From assembly GCA_037013495.1 (NCBI GenBank), contig CM072807.1, positions 9,985,001 through 10,049,000 of the forward strand: DNA of 64,000 nucleotides, written 5' to 3'. The notes under the pieces are model-generated. The model saw nothing but the letters and a program-made list of their open reading frames with translations. It searched no databases and was not told where the DNA came from. The stretch comes from Hippophae tibetana (lineage: Eukaryota > Streptophyta > Magnoliopsida > Rosales > Elaeagnaceae). Shown in pieces: positions 12,451-22,876 of the stretch (positions within the stretch are counted from its first letter, which is position 1; the number at the start of each line of letters is the position of its first letter). The position numbers and the translations under genes are program-made.

Positions 12451-13775
12451 TGAGATATCCTTTGACACTCTTGCTAATTATTTTGATTTGAAAGTTTTTG
12501 GTTGTTCTGCTTATATTCATGTTAATGATGATAAACTTGAACCTAGGACATTAAAATGCATATTTTTAGGATATCTTTGTGGGATGTAGGGTTATAGATT
12601 ATGGTGTGTTGAACCTAAGTCACCTAAATTTTTGATTAGTAGAGATGTTAAGTTTGATAAGTTTTCCATGTTGAAAAAGAAAAAAAAGAGTGCATTGTTG
12701 TAGGTAAAAACCATGTTGTTAGTGAGTAGGTGGAGCTCCTAATCAAGTGCAAGAGAGCACTTCTGATCATCCATCTATGGATGAGATAAATGATTCTACT
12801 CGTGATGTAGTAGAAGAACAACATGAGCAACCATATAGTATCACTAATGGTAAAAGAATAAAAGAGATTCGGCGCCCTTATAGATATTCATATGCAGACT
12901 TAGTTTCTTTTGCATTGTCTATGGACGAGTCTATTGAGGTGCATAAACCTTCTAGTTATCATGAAGTTTTCACTTATGATGAGTTGGTTTAGTGGCTGGT
13001 TTCTATGAATAAAGAGATTGAATCACTTCATAAGAATCATACTTGGTAATTGGTGAAACCACCTTAGGGCCAGAAAATTGTTGGAAACAAATAGGTCTTC
13101 AAGAAAAAGGAAGGTATACCTGAGGTTGAAGCAGCTAGGTTCAAGGCATGTGTTATTGCAAAGGGTTATTGTCAGAAGAAGGGTATTGACTTCAATGAAG
13201 TATTTTCACTTGTTATGAAATATAGCTCTATTCGTGTGTTGCTTGCTATAGTTGCATTATTTGACATGGAATTAGAACAACTTGATGTCAAAACAACCTT
13301 TTTACATGGTGAGCTTGAGGAACAAATATATATATGCATCAACTAGAGGGGTTTGTTGTTCCAGATAAGGAAGATCGTGTTTGTTTATTAAAAAAATCTT
13401 TATATGGGTTGAGACAATCCCCTAGGTAATGGTATAAGATGTTTGATTCTTTTATGATTGATCATTGTTACTCTAGAAGTGATTATGATGATTGTGTTTA
13501 TCATAAAATATTCCATGATGGTTCATTTATCTATTTGCTACTTTATGTTGATGACATGTTTATTGCTTCTAAGAATAAGTTTGAAATTCAAGAATTAAAG
13601 TCTCAACTTAGTAGTGAGTTTGAGATGAAAGATTTGGGTGTAGTAAATAATTTTTTTGGCATGGAATAGAGATAGACAAGCGGTCAAGCTTTATTTGACT
13701 GAGAAAAGTTATATTAAAAATGTTTTTGAATGTTTTGCTATGAAAGAGTATAAACCGATGAGTACGCTGTTAGTT
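12451..13775 (+). pseudogene. Copia integrase tail and truncated reverse transcriptase
   Basis: Begins with LKVFGCSAYIHVNDDKLEPR (the typical Copia integrase tail), then reverse transcriptase: VFKKKEGIPEVEAARFKA, GIDFNEVFSLV, EQLDVKTTFLHGELEEQIY, KKSLYGLRQSPR and the catalytic LLLYVDDMFIASKN near 13530-13570. Several stops and one frameshift (near 13335) interrupt it. Recognisable sequence ends at KEYKPMSTLL, just before where RNase H should start. What follows is not Copia coding sequence. Confidence 0.75.
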
Positions 13776-13929
13776 GTGCGTTTTATCCTTTTTTTTGAAT
13801 TTTTCATCAAAATCAAAAGAAAAAGAGTAGTACATGAAATTGAGAGTTTGAGATTACCTTCTGGGGCTTTGGACGACGATTATTTAGTAATATGAGAAAT
13901 TTTATATTTGAAGAATTTGCTTATATTTT

Positions 13930-14155
13930 GAGCCAAAGTGGTGATTAATAAATGTCATACAATTATTTAAGTGATTCAATTTTTCAACGTGAAAAAGTTT
14001 ACTCAATTAACGACGACACACTGGGAAAAATCTATTAATAATTAAATGAAAATACAAACACCAATATTCACAAAATATACCAAACCCTAAGTACACCACA
14101 TCTCTATCTAATTTACTTGTAATATACAATAAGAAAAATTAACAAATTTACTATT
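13930..14155 (-). repeat. Inverted LTR-like segment
   Basis: The reverse complement matches the 5' LTR region of the preceding Copia remnant: shared strings include GTAAATTAGAT, GGTATATTTTGT, TTTGTATTTT and GAAAAATTGAATCACTTAAAT. The two copies are in opposite orientations, which is wrong for a normal LTR pair. It may be the start of a second, oppositely oriented and truncated element, or the product of an inversion. Confidence 0.65.
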
Positions 14156-15250
14156 TAATCAAATATTACCATACAAATAAGCTTACTCCATATTTTGATG
14201 CTCCTACTTCTTACTACATTTGTCAATCAATAGAGCATTTGCACGGTGAATTGATGACTCTATGAAAGTAGAGTCATTAATACATTTGTTTACTTAATAT
14301 TTGCTTGTTTTATTAAATAAATATTATTTTTGAGGTTAAAAATATTAAAATATAAAATTATTAAAAAAAATGAATATAAATATAAATATAAATTTTTTAT
14401 TAATTTTTAGTGCAATATCAATCATGATTTGTCATGTCTCACAACGTAAGCAGAGTAGTTGATTGAAAAGGTCACGTAGATGCCACGCCAACAAAAAAAA
14501 AGAGTGATGCATCACGTGTCATGTATAAACACAACGTTCAATTCGAGTTTAAATGGGTTAAGCCTCTTTGTCACGTGTCATCAATTTGTTCATCATCACT
14601 TTCCACCAGCGCATTATGCCACATATTTTTGGGAATCACATTGCCCCAATTAGGGTTGACCTGGACGGATCTCCCCTAACACGTGTTATACTTAAGTATT
14701 AATCTCACGTAATTCGTGATCAAGAAACTGGTGTCAGAATAGAAAGAAAAAATGAACAGTAGCAAGCAGCTGGAGTGGAAGAGAGCTACTGGTGCGAGAT
14801 AGCTCCTGGTGCACGGAGAAGCTGGGTGGTTCGATGAGGATGCCGTAGCGAGAAGAGGGAGCCACGAGGATGCTGATTCGCACTGGTTGAAGAGTCTTCT
14901 TCTCTGTCCGGCAGCTGCTCTTCATCTCTGTCCACACTTAATCTCAAAATGAAATTGAGAGTCTGAGGAATAGCCTTTCACATGCATGATATATGTTTAA
15001 TTAGCAGCTCGGCAATCAGCATCTTCTACAAATAACTATCCTTCATCTCCGATTTCCTACCTTATATTCCAAGATTTGCATCAAGCACTACTCTGCCATA
15101 AGTGTCCAATACCAACATACCAACTCTCTCAAATCCCAGGTTGCCAAATTCTCAATCAATACCTTTGCCTCAGCTCACAATCCCTAGATTCAGGGTTGTA
15201 TCTGTACATTAATTAGCAGTAACGCGTGCATCTCCTATTTTTTGACAAAA
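14156..15250. other. Intergenic block, less AT-rich, unassigned
   Basis: From about 14440 to 15235 the base composition is clearly more balanced than in surrounding DNA. It contains three CACGTG motifs and a Ser-rich open frame on the minus strand (14734-14937). I could not match either strand to a protein family, so this may be an unrecognised gene remnant, an old element or regulatory DNA. Confidence 0.4.
14513..14685. promoter_or_regulatory. Cluster of three G-box (CACGTG) motifs
   Basis: CACGTG occurs at 14513-14518, 14572-14577 and 14680-14685. The first two are both within TCACGTGTCAT, which fits the ABRE/G-box consensus bound by bZIP and bHLH factors. No downstream gene is identified, so the role is unknown. 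Confidence 0.4.
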
Positions 15251-15255
15251 ATAAA

Positions 15256-15435
15256 TGTTAAGTTATATTTATTTCACTTGTACTACACTTGTACTATTTT
15301 ACTTGTAATACACTTACTATTTCATTTGTACTACACTTGTTACAACTCTATAAATAGAGTTCTCTATGTACATTCTTAAACACACCAATACAACATTAAA
15401 TCATTCTTTCTTCTTATCTCTTTATACTCTTCACA
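15256..15435 (+). repeat. 5' LTR of the Copia element (180 bp)
   Basis: Starts TGTTAAGTTATA and ends CTTCACA. It contains repeats of a TACTACACTTG-like motif and a TATA box TATAAATA at 15349-15356, followed by a probable transcript start. The 3' copy is the same sequence with few substitutions but 45 bp longer. Confidence 0.92.
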
Positions 15436-15448
15436 TGATATCAGAGCC
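15436..15448 (+). other. Primer-binding site
   Basis: TGATATCAGAGCC directly follows the LTR. It matches the 3' end complement of initiator-Met tRNA (TGGTATCAGAGC) with one change, the usual primer of plant Copia elements. Confidence 0.8.
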
Positions 15449-15697
15449 TCTTATATACCTCTAAAATTTCTATCAAAATTTTGCCTCTATTCATCACAGC
15501 CAACCTGGCTCACCCTAACTCGGCTCACTTCAACTCGGCTCACTCCAACCCGACTCACCTCAACTCGGCTCACTCCAACCCGGCTCACCTCAACCCGGTT
15601 CCAGGCTTGTTTTCAGCTCCTCTTTTCATTTTTAAGGATATCTCCTTTATACTGTTTCTATATATTTGCTTTATATTTCCTCCATTATTTCGTTAAA

Positions 15698-16633
15698 ATG
15701 GACCAAAATGATGTCCCAAAACCAATCACTTCCACCCTTGATGATACTAACTACCTAGCCTGGGCACAAGCAATGAAAAGTTTCTTGAAAGGACGCAAGC
15801 TATGACGTTTCATAACTGGTGATATCTCTATACCCATCCAAGAAACCACTGAAAACAACTCCTTATTTGCTGATCGCCTTGAAGATTGGGAGAGTAAACA
15901 CCATCAAATTATTACCTGGTTCCGTAACACCACCTTACCCTCAATCCATGGTGAATTTGGGCGTTTTGACACTGCCAAAGAAGTTTGGGAATTTCTTGAG
16001 GCTCGCTTCACTACAACAAATTTGGCCAACCAATATCAACTTCTATCAACTCTTCATACCAAACGCTAGGGGTGTCCATGGTTCGGTTCGGTCCGGTTTT
16101 TTCTAAAAAAAATATAACCGGACCAGACCATTCATATTACTCAGACCGGACCAGACCGGACCATTTGAAACGGTTTTAAAAAATAAAAACCGGACCGGAC
16201 CGTTTGACTTATAAAACCGTTCGGTCCGGTTTTATTCCCGGTTTGGTTCGATTTTTTTATAATTTAATGAAGAATAATGTAAAATTTTTAATATATTATT
16301 AAACCGGTCCGGTCCGGTTTGAACGGTTTAAAATTAATAAAAACCGGACCGGACCGTTTGATTAGTAAAACCGTTCAGTTTGGTCCGGTCCGGTCCGATT
16401 TTACGGTTTAGTCCGGTCCGGTCCGGTCCGATTTTACGGTTTAGTCCGGTCCGGTCCGGTTTATGGACACCCCTACCAAACGCCAAAGGGCTGATCAAAC
16501 CATTAACCAATTTCTCTCTGAAATGCATACTATTTGGGATCAACTCGCTCTTTCTGAACCAACTTGGACGAACAAGATTGATGGTGAGATGTTTGCAACT
16601 TATCGTAATCACTAGCATCTTGTTATTTTTCTC
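15698..16633 (+). pseudogene. Copia gag, interrupted by stops and a MITE
   Basis: ATG at 15698 begins a gag with DDTNYLAWAQAMKSFLKG, the usual N-terminal Copia gag pattern. A TGA at 15803-15805 probably replaces a Trp codon (next residues RFITGD). Gag is then split by a 409-bp MITE at 16067-16475. Beyond it the protein resumes in the same frame with ADQTINQFLSEMHTIWDQL, and a TAG lies at 16613-16615. MITE plus one copy of its target duplication is 417 bp, a multiple of three, so the gag frame is the same on both sides. Confidence 0.85.
16067..16475. mobile_element. hAT-type MITE, 409 bp, inside Copia gag
   Basis: The terminal inverted repeats TAGGGGTGTCCAT and ATGGACACCCCTA are perfect, and the 8-bp direct repeat CCAAACGC (16059-16066 and 16476-16483) is a perfect target-site duplication; 8 bp is the hallmark of hAT elements. 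The interior is built of GGTCCGGT/ACCGGACC-type motifs on both strands, giving strong potential for hairpin folding, and has a tandem block near 16380-16460. There is no transposase, so it must have been moved in trans. Open frames over it (16334-16645 on -, 16380-16703 on +) are translations of these repeats. Confidence 0.92.
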
Positions 16634-17902
16634 ATGGCTCTCCATGATCGATTTGAACCTGTTCGGGCTTCCTTACTCCATCGGAGTCCTTTTCCATCCT
16701 TAGATACTGTTGTGACCGTGCTTCACTCTAAAGAAACTCGGATAGGGCTTTTCAAAGTTCATCATACAGATTCTGTTCTTGCCACCTTCTTTTATCGCCC
16801 TAAAGAAGGTTCAAAAGAGGACTTCAAACATCAAGGCTACACCTACTGTCACAATCCCAATCATGAGCTTCTTACATGCCCCATTCGGATATGTATATAT
16901 TGTCACAAGAAGGGTCCAAGACACTTTAACAGAGATTGCTTTCGGAATCCCTCTCAGCATTCCTCACAGAATCTCTTTCGGAATCCCTCTCAACATGTTT
17001 CAGGTAAAAATAGTAACTCATCTATCACTGCTGCTGTTTCTGAGGATAATCATGACAAATTTACCTTTTCTACTCAAGAACTTGAAGGTCTTCTTAAATA
17101 TGTTCTCTCACAATCTAGTAATCTTTCTCCTACTGCCTTGTCTCTCACATCTGGTAAATATTTATGGTATTTTGATTCTACTTGTTGTAACCATATGACT
17201 CATGATACTCACATCTTCTCTCCCACACAATCTTCCATCTCCAAACCTTTAATTCAAACTGTCAATGGTTCACGTATGCATGTTAATGATGTAGGACAAG
17301 TTTCCACATCTTCTATACCACTTTCTGACACCTTTCATATTCCCAACCTTACTCTAAATCTTATCTCTGTTGGTCAATTATGTGAACTTGGTCTTACTGT
17401 TACTTTTTTCTCTTCTGGTTGTCATGTGCAGGATCCACAGACAGGACAGATCCTTGGGATAGGCCGTAAGGTTGGACGATTATTTGAACTTATCGACCTT
17501 TATCTACCTAATTCTCCTCATACGTCCGTTGCTGCTTCTACTACTCCTATCAACCTATGGCATGCTCGTCTAGGCCATAGATCTATAAGACGTCTTCGTC
17601 CCTTAGCATCTTCTGGTAAATTAGGATCTGTTTCTATTTCTGATAATGTAAATTGTTTGCCTTGTCAATTGGGAAAACAACCTGTTTTATGTTTTAATAA
17701 AAGTGAGTTTACTTCTGTCTCCCCTTTTGACTTAATTCATTCTGATGTTTGGGGTCCATCCTCACATCCTACTATAGGAGGATGTGTTTACTTTTTCATT
17801 TTTATTGATGATTATTCAAGATTCACGTGGATTTTTCTCATGAAACATAGATCTGAACTACTCAAAATTTATTATGATTTTACCCAAATGGTTAAAACCT
17901 AA
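16634..17902 (+). pseudogene. Copia gag C-terminus, protease and integrase N-half
   Basis: A 422-codon open frame. It holds the end of gag (HDRFEPVRASLLHR), a knuckle-like CIYCHKKGPRHFNRDC (spacing C-x2-C-x6-H-x4-C rather than x4), two direct repeats of FRNPSQH, then protease with YFDSTCCNHMT at 17171-17200, where the normal Asp-Ser-Gly is Asp-Ser-Thr. GAG-pre-integrase (LWHARLGHRSIRRLRPL) and the integrase first catalytic Asp region DLIHSDVWGPS (about 17730), followed by FIFIDDYSRFTWIFLMKHRS, come next. It ends at TAA 17900-17902; related protein continues in frame to a further TAA at 17945-17947. Confidence 0.85.
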
Positions 17903-20229
17903 TTTTCTCAAAATATCAAAGTACGTAGAGCTGATAATGCTATGTAATATAAAGAAACAAAGTTTTTAAATTTCTTAGACAAAATGGGACTCTTTCTCAA
18001 TATTCTAATCCTAGCACATCTCAACAAAATGGAAGAGTTGAGCGAAAACACAGACATATTCTTAATACTGTTCGCACTCTCCTCATTTCTAGTTCTTGTC
18101 CTGAACGCTTTTGGGGTGAAGCAGCTCTTACAGCTGTTTATACCATCAATCATGTTCCCATGCCTATTATTCACAATCAATCCCCTTATGAGCGTCTCTA
18201 TAGTACTTCTACATCTTATGAATTGCTGAAAGTGTTTGGTTGTGCCTGTTTTGTTCTTCTTCACCCTTATGAACGCAATAAATTAGAACCTCGTGCTCGC
18301 CTTTGTTGTTTCTTAGGGTATGGAATAGAACACAAAGGCTATCGTTGTTGGGACCCTATCTCTAAACGATTACGCATCTCTCGTCATGTCATCTTTTGGG
18401 AACATAAAATGTTTTCTTCTATTTCCTCATTTCATGTCTCATTTCATACCTCACTCTCATTTTTTAATGACCCAACTATTGATTTATTTCCTCCTGACAT
18501 TGCTCAATTACCCTCACCATTGTCTACTACGGCTTCTCCTGATGTGTCTGCTCCTTCTACTGATCCTACCATAACAACATCTTCTGAAGACCAACTACCT
18601 GATTGTCCAGAGTCATCACTTCGTCGTTCTACTCGTGTAAGTAGTCTTCCTTTTCATCTTCGTGATTACCAATGTTTCTCTACTATTTTGTCTCATCATG
18701 AACCCCAAAACTATAGAGAAACTAGTTCTAACCCTCATTGGCAGCAAGCTATGATAGATGAATTACAGGCATTAACAAAAGCACATACATGGGATCTTGT
18801 TGATCTTCCATCTAATAAATTTTTGATCGGTTGTAAGTGGATTTTCAAAATCAAAACTCATTTAGATGGGTATATGGAACGATATAAAGCTCGTCTGGTT
18901 GCAAAGGGTTTTACACAAGAATATGGAATCGACTATGAAGAAACTTTTGCACCTGTAGCTCGCCTCACCTCTATTCGAAGTATTATTGTTGTTGCTGCTG
19001 CCCGAAATTGGAACATGTTTCAGATGGATGTCAAAAATGCTTTTCTCAATGGAGACATAACTGAGGAAGTTTATATGAAACCTCCTACTGGATACACTCA
19101 TTCACCTCATCAAGTATGAAGACTTCGTCGTGCTCTCTATGGCCTCAAACAAGCTCCTCGGGCTTGGTTTGCCAAATTCAGCTCTACACTTACTGACTTT
19201 GGTTTCACTTCCAGTTCTTATGACTCCGGTCTCTTTATTCGAAAGACTACCACTGGTGTAACACTTCTACTCCTTTATGTAGATGATATGATCATAATAG
19301 GAAATGAATCCAATGGAATTATTGATCGCAAACAGTTTCTGAGTCATCAATTTGAAATGAAAGACATTGGTCGTCTCCACTACTTCTTGGGCCTAGAAAT
19401 CTCATCTGATTCTTAAGGATATTATCTCTCTCAAGCAAAGTACTCTTATGATATTCTTAATTGGGCTGGCCTTACTGATTGCAAAACTGCATCAACACCT
19501 CTAGAAACCAATGTCAAACTTACTCCATTAGATGGTACTATTCTCTCAGATGCCATATTATACAGACAACTAATAGGCAGTCTTGTTTATCTCACAGTCA
19601 CTCGTCATGACATTGCCTATGATGTTCATCTGGTTAGTCAATTCATGTCTGCTCCACAGTCTACCCATTATACTACGGTTCTTCGCATTCTCCGCTACAT
19701 CAAAGGCACCATGTTTCACGGTCTCCACTTCTCCAACAAGTCTAATCTTCTTCTTTCTGCCTACTCTGATGTTGATTGGGCAGGTGACCCAATTGATCGT
19801 CGCTCTATTACTGGATATTGTTTCTTTCTTGGAAACTCTCTCATATCTTGGCGAAGCAAGAAACAATCCCTCACTTCTCGATCTAGTACTGAAGCTGAAT
19901 ATCGTGCTCTTGCTGATACCACTTAAGAACTTCTTTGGCTCCATTGGTTACTTGCTGATATGGGTGTTCTCCAATCAACTGCAACTATCTTATATTGTGA
20001 CAATCAGAGTGCTATTCAGATTGCTCACAATAATGTATTTCATGAACGAACAAAATATATCGAGATTGATTGTCATTTTGCTCGTTAACATGTTCTTCAA
20101 GATACTGTTTGTCTCAAATCAATATCCTCCACAGATCAAACAGCTGACATCTTCACCAAATCTCATATACCAGTCAGATTTCAAGAATTAGTTTCCAAAC
20201 TCAAGTTGATTGTTTCTCTTCCTCCTTGA
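17903..20229 (+). pseudogene. Copia integrase C-half, reverse transcriptase and RNase H
   Basis: A one-base shift near 17980 moves the frame; from there the integrase Glu region ([15 protein letters not shown]) and tail ([20 protein letters not shown]) follow. Reverse transcriptase runs from about 18740 ([18 protein letters not shown]) through [12 protein letters not shown] to the catalytic YVDDM at 19276-19290. RNase H has YSDVDWAGDP near 19760 and SRSSTEAEYRAL near 19880. In-frame stops lie at 19117-19119, 19414-19416, 19924-19926 and about 20086. The natural end is probably the TGA at 20227-20229, next to the polypurine tract. Confidence 0.85.
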
Positions 20230-20242
20230 GTTTGATGGGGGA

Positions 20243-20467
20243 TGTTAAGTTATATTTATTTCACTTGTACTACACTCGTACTATTTCACTTATAATACAC
20301 TTACTATTTCACTTGTACTACACTTACTATTTCACTTGTACTACACTTGTATTACACTTGTACTACACTTGTTACAACTCTATAAATAGAGTTCTCTATG
20401 TACATTCTTAAACACACCAATACAACATTAAATCATTCTTTTTTCTTATCTCTTTATACTCTTCACC
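20243..20467 (+). repeat. 3' LTR of the Copia element (225 bp)
   Basis: Same family as 15256-15435, with TATAAATA at 20381-20388. It is 45 bp longer because the TACTATTTCACTTGTACTAC-type repeat near its 5' end is expanded. It ends CTTCACC rather than CTTCACA, so the terminal CA is lost by one base change. Confidence 0.92.
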
Positions 20468-21474
20468 ATAAAAATAAAAAAATATATTTATAAAATTACT
20501 TATAAATTTATATATAAAATAAAACTGTTTTAATGTATTTTAAATTTTAAAATTTTAATATTTAAAAAATTATTATAAATTTAATAATTTAAATAAGATA
20601 CGTATAAATTCGTTATTAAAAAAAACAATAAATAGTTGTAAAACATATTTTAGCAGATTTATAATACCTTTCTTATTTCTAATCTTATATCGATAGACAC
20701 CACTACCAAGACTGCTTTCCATTCTTATTTCCCAAATATGAGTGGACAAAAAATCACATTTATTAGAAAAAAGAAAGTTATCCCAACAATAATATATAAT
20801 ATGAAACTGACATCTATATATTATCGAGATAAAATTAATATAAACATAGATGTCGAAGAGTTTGACTTTTATTATTTGTTTTTTTAAATAAAGAGCTAAA
20901 CGGTACATAAATTATATTAATCGTTAATCACGATACAATACAATCAAACTCATGAGCTAAGAATAAAGATAACATTTTTGTTAACTAACAGATTACAGAC
21001 TAACACGACATACTAATTAACGGGATAGGTCATATTATGTTGACCAATCCGATCGATTTAACACCTTTATCGTCTACGTACCAAACATTCACCACAACTA
21101 CAAAAATGTGACAATTTGTATTCGTAATGTATGTAATTTTTTTGGTCTGTGTTATTGCTATTTGTAAAAGTTAATAAAAATCTTATTATATTTACCCGAC
21201 CCTTTCCTTCTTAGCCAAAATTATGAAGTTTGTGTCACCTTCACTATCAGAGTACAAACCTTAGTTTTCCTACCTAAACCTCTCTCGTTTTAGATGAATT
21301 CGTTTCTCAAGTTTCGTCTAAATTTATAGTAAAAAACTAATAAAGCATTATTATTTTTTAATTGTTTTCTCAAAGTCAATACAATCAAGTTTCAACATAT
21401 ATTTTTAATTTTATATTTATTCAATAATTAATACAATATTTATACATTAAACTCTTTGTAAAGAATTTCAATTA
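20468..21474. other. AT-rich intergenic DNA
   Basis: No recognisable gene. The minus-strand open frame at 20573-20908 is rich in Ile, Phe, Tyr and Lys, as expected of chance translation of AT-rich DNA. Confidence 0.5.
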
Positions 21475-22570
21475 TAAGATTTTAATGATTTGTAGTGAAA
21501 AATAACAAATTTAACAATTAAATTAGATTATATATTCTTCTCATTTAAGGGATATATATATATATATATATATAACATTCTACATACATGTTAGGATACG
21601 CATAAGCGACCTGGATATATCATTTATATATAATAAAATAATATGTGAACTAATGTAAAAAGAAAAAAATATCGTTGTAATACGTTATGAAATCGTTACA
21701 TGCATATAAAAAAGATCACTACATGTAAGTCATTCTAGGTTCTTAGGCAACTTTCTTCAGGTCGCTCATAAAGAGGAAATACTATGACCATGTCGACATA
21801 AGAGTGTTTGTAATTCCATTAGATCTTGATGTATAGGATCTCGCATTTGAACAACGAGATATTTTGTAGACTAAGTTATGCGTTTTATCACTCTTTAGAC
21901 CCATGTCGTCGTTGAGCTAGTCCTATTATCTTGCTATATCATAGTGGGGTGTCTACACATCTTAGGTTGCGTGTCCGTTATATATTTAATACCAAACATT
22001 AATTTTCCTATTCTTTTGATTTTAAGAAGTCAAAAGAATAATATCTAATCGTATATTCCATCTTCTATCTTTAGTGATTTGTAGTAAGAAGTAACAAATT
22101 GAATTAGATTCTTTATTCTCCTTATTTAAAAGGTATATATATGTATAGCATCCCACGTATATGACAAGATACACATAAGTGACCTAAATATATTATTTTA
22201 TTTGTAATAAAATGATATACGAACTAATGTAAAAATAAAGAATAACGCTATAATACGTTATGAGGTCGTTACATACATATAAGGAAGATCGTTACATGTA
22301 GGTCATTCTAGGTTCCTATACAACTTTCTTCTGATGGCTAATAGAGAGGAAAGATTATGACCATGTCGACATAAGAGGGTTTGTAATTTCATCAAATTTT
22401 AATGTCTAGGATCTCGCATTTGGACAACGAAGTATTATGTAGATTATTTTATGCGTTTTATTATTTCTTGGGCCTAGGTTATCGTTGAGCTAGTTTTATT
22501 AACTCGTTACATCATAACAGAATAACTACACATTTTAGATCATATGTTCGTTACATATTTAATAATTAAA
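21475..22570 (+). repeat. Tandem duplication, two copies offset by about 573 bp
   Basis: Copy 1 is about 21475-22000 and copy 2 about 22060-22570. Shared landmarks in order include GATTTGTAGT, AGATAC(A/G)CATAAG(T/C)GACCT, ATACGTTATGA, GTCATTCTAGGTTC, ATGACCATGTCGACATAAGA, AGGATCTCGCATTTG, CGTTGAGCTAGT and GT(C/T)CGTTA(T/C)ATATTTAATA. The copies differ by many substitutions and small indels. No protein is encoded. It ends about 150 bp before the TATA box of the VPS9 gene. Confidence 0.85.
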
Positions 22571-22718
22571 TTATAATTTTATTATCTTTATTTTTATTTT
22601 ATTGAACAACAAGAACTAATATATATTTTAACATTCACCTAACATTCTTCTTCTTTGATCTAAATAACAATCGGGTTAATAATCCAACCACCAGTCCACC
22701 ATCATTATTAACTATACG

Positions 22719-22726
22719 TATATATA
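22719..22726 (+). promoter_or_regulatory. TATA box of the VPS9A-like gene
   Basis: TATATATA followed at about 30 bp by a CT-rich leader (TTCTTCTTCTCTTCC), typical of plant core promoters. It lies about 158 bp upstream of the ATG at 22877. Confidence 0.5.
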
Positions 22727-22876
22727 CCCTGTTTCTTCGTTCTTCTTCTCTTCCAGTACATTCAGCCAACGATTTCTTTCAAACCCTCCAAACAAGCAAG
22801 TGATTGCAGCTTAATTAGGCCGCTAGGGATTTGTAGCGACGTTAAAGAGGCACTAAATTGGAGATTTTTTTGCTCG

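Larger units (their letters stand above)
10270..13775 (+). mobile_element. Degenerate Copia (Ty1) retrotransposon remnant
   Basis: Domains appear in Copia order: gag (about 10750-11430), zinc knuckle, protease, GAG-pre-integrase, integrase and reverse transcriptase. The coding sequence contains numerous in-frame stops, a frameshift and an apparent deletion in integrase near 12425. Homology stops abruptly within the RT C-terminal region at about 13775, so RNase H and the normal 3' LTR are missing. The following sequence instead resembles the 5' LTR in reverse orientation. It cannot transpose by itself. Confidence 0.85.
15256..20467 (+). mobile_element. Complete but defective Copia retrotransposon
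   Basis: The ends are defined by LTRs of one family (15256-15435 and 20243-20467) flanked by the perfect 5-bp target-site duplication ATAAA (15251-15255 and 20468-20472). The interior carries a primer-binding site, gag, protease, integrase, reverse transcriptase and RNase H in Copia order, then a purine-rich tract TTTGATGGGGGA just before the 3' LTR. At least six premature stops, one frameshift and a MITE in gag make it non-autonomous. Protein remains are otherwise well conserved, so the element is younger than the Copia remnant upstream. Confidence 0.93.

Noticed and set aside
16334..16703. Open frames with repeated RSGPILRFSPV-type peptides
   Set aside because: They translate the CCGGACC/GGTCCGG repeats of the MITE and extend into Copia gag in the wrong frame.
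20573..20908. 111-codon minus-strand open frame after the Copia element
   Set aside because: Composition typical of chance translation of AT-rich DNA, no recognisable motif, no supporting signals.
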